The notes below the pieces were generated by a model, which was not told where the DNA came from, made no database searches, and saw only the letters and a program-made list of their open reading frames with translations. From Candidatus Woesearchaeota archaeon (GTDB taxonomy: Archaea; Nanobdellota; Nanobdellia; Woesearchaeales; WJKV01), in NCBI GenBank assembly GCA_019323495.1, contig JAHWHE010000074.1, forward strand, positions 1 to 5,073: a DNA stretch of 5,073 nt, given 5' to 3'. A program made the translations under genes and the position numbers. Numbering within the stretch: the stretch's first letter is position 1; every line of letters starts with the position of its first letter. Shown here piece by piece: positions 4,895 to 5,073 of the stretch.

Positions 4895-5073
4895 TTATTT
4901 CAATTTCTTCATTACATCAGCAATGATATTGGTGCACATCTCTATTTCTCTTTCCTTTACATCCAAAGGAGGAAGAACCCTTATTGTCTTGTATCCGCAT
5001 GGCGCCAATAAAAGACCGCGCCTCAGGCATTCGTACAAGACTTTGGCTCTTTTCTTTTGATCACTTATCTCAA
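4895..5073 (-). CDS. Class III PLP-dependent aminotransferase, C-terminal fragment (cut by window edge)
   Basis: On the minus strand an open frame enters from the right edge and ends at TAA (4897-4895), showing the last 58 residues. The segment LRRGLLLAPCGYKTIRVLPP followed by LDVKEREIE is the typical end of class III aminotransferases (GABA, acetylornithine and ornithine aminotransferases, and the archaeal broad-specificity amino-acid racemases). The Arg in KTIRVLPPL corresponds to the conserved residue that binds a substrate carboxylate (Arg398 in E. coli GABA aminotransferase). The PLP-binding lysine and the rest of the fold, usually about 400-450 residues in total, lie beyond the window, so the substrate cannot be assigned. 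Its stop codon directly abuts the stop of the plus-strand coiled-coil gene (TAA then TTA, no spacer). This gene is too short here to stand out by length, and the call rests on the motif. Confidence 0.85.
   Translation of the reverse strand, partial: EISDQKKRAKVLYECLRRGLLLAPCGYKTIRVLPPLDVKEREIEMCTNIIADVMKKLK

Noticed and set aside
1..5073. CRISPR array, tRNA or rRNA gene, insertion sequence or attachment site
   Set aside because: Reading both strands shows no regularly spaced repeats, no tRNA-like cloverleaf in the gaps, no transposase motifs and no terminal inverted repeats.

Overview
The window reads as a piece of an archaeal genome, most likely a small-genome DPANN lineage (Woesearchaeota or Pacearchaeota type). 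This is an inference. It rests on a deoxyhypusine synthase gene (an archaeal/eukaryotic enzyme), AT-rich TATA boxes about 26 bp upstream of start codons, apparently leaderless genes, AGA/AGG-rich arginine codons, an archaeal-type TctA-family membrane protein, and small acidic envelope or coiled-coil proteins. No rRNA, tRNA, CRISPR array, insertion sequence or phage gene is visible.

Layout, left to right. (1) 1-438 (+): acidic coiled-coil protein, beginning exactly at the window edge. (2) 448-1218 (-): nucleotidyltransferase-fold protein of unknown substrate, convergent with the first gene. (3) 1219-1406: divergent promoter region, including a strong TATA box placed correctly for a 15-codon leaderless micro-ORF ahead of the next gene. 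(4) 1407-2417 (+): deoxyhypusine synthase, the most secure call. (5) 2407-3642 (-): TctA/COG1784-type polytopic membrane protein whose 3' end overlaps the deoxyhypusine synthase gene by 11 bp. (6) 3643-3705: short divergent promoter with a palindromic TATA element. (7) 3706-4410 (+): small secreted or lipoprotein-like envelope protein with two similar C-terminal beta-rich units. (8) 4460-4894 (+): single-pass membrane protein with an extracytoplasmic coiled coil bracketed by two cysteines. (9) 4895-5073 (-): C-terminal end of a class III PLP-dependent aminotransferase, abutting the previous stop codon with no spacer.

The genes do not form one obvious pathway. Deoxyhypusine synthase acts on translation factor aIF5A, the aminotransferase is metabolic, and the TctA-like protein is a putative transporter without TctB/TctC partners. 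The most coherent subgroup is the envelope pair at 3706-4894. Both genes lie downstream of the same 12-bp TATA-containing sequence, and the second protein shares a C-terminal Cys signature with the coiled-coil protein at the left edge. The best candidates for something undescribed are the Cys-bracketed coiled-coil proteins and the micro-ORF upstream of deoxyhypusine synthase. No clear new multi-gene system can be demonstrated from this sequence alone.
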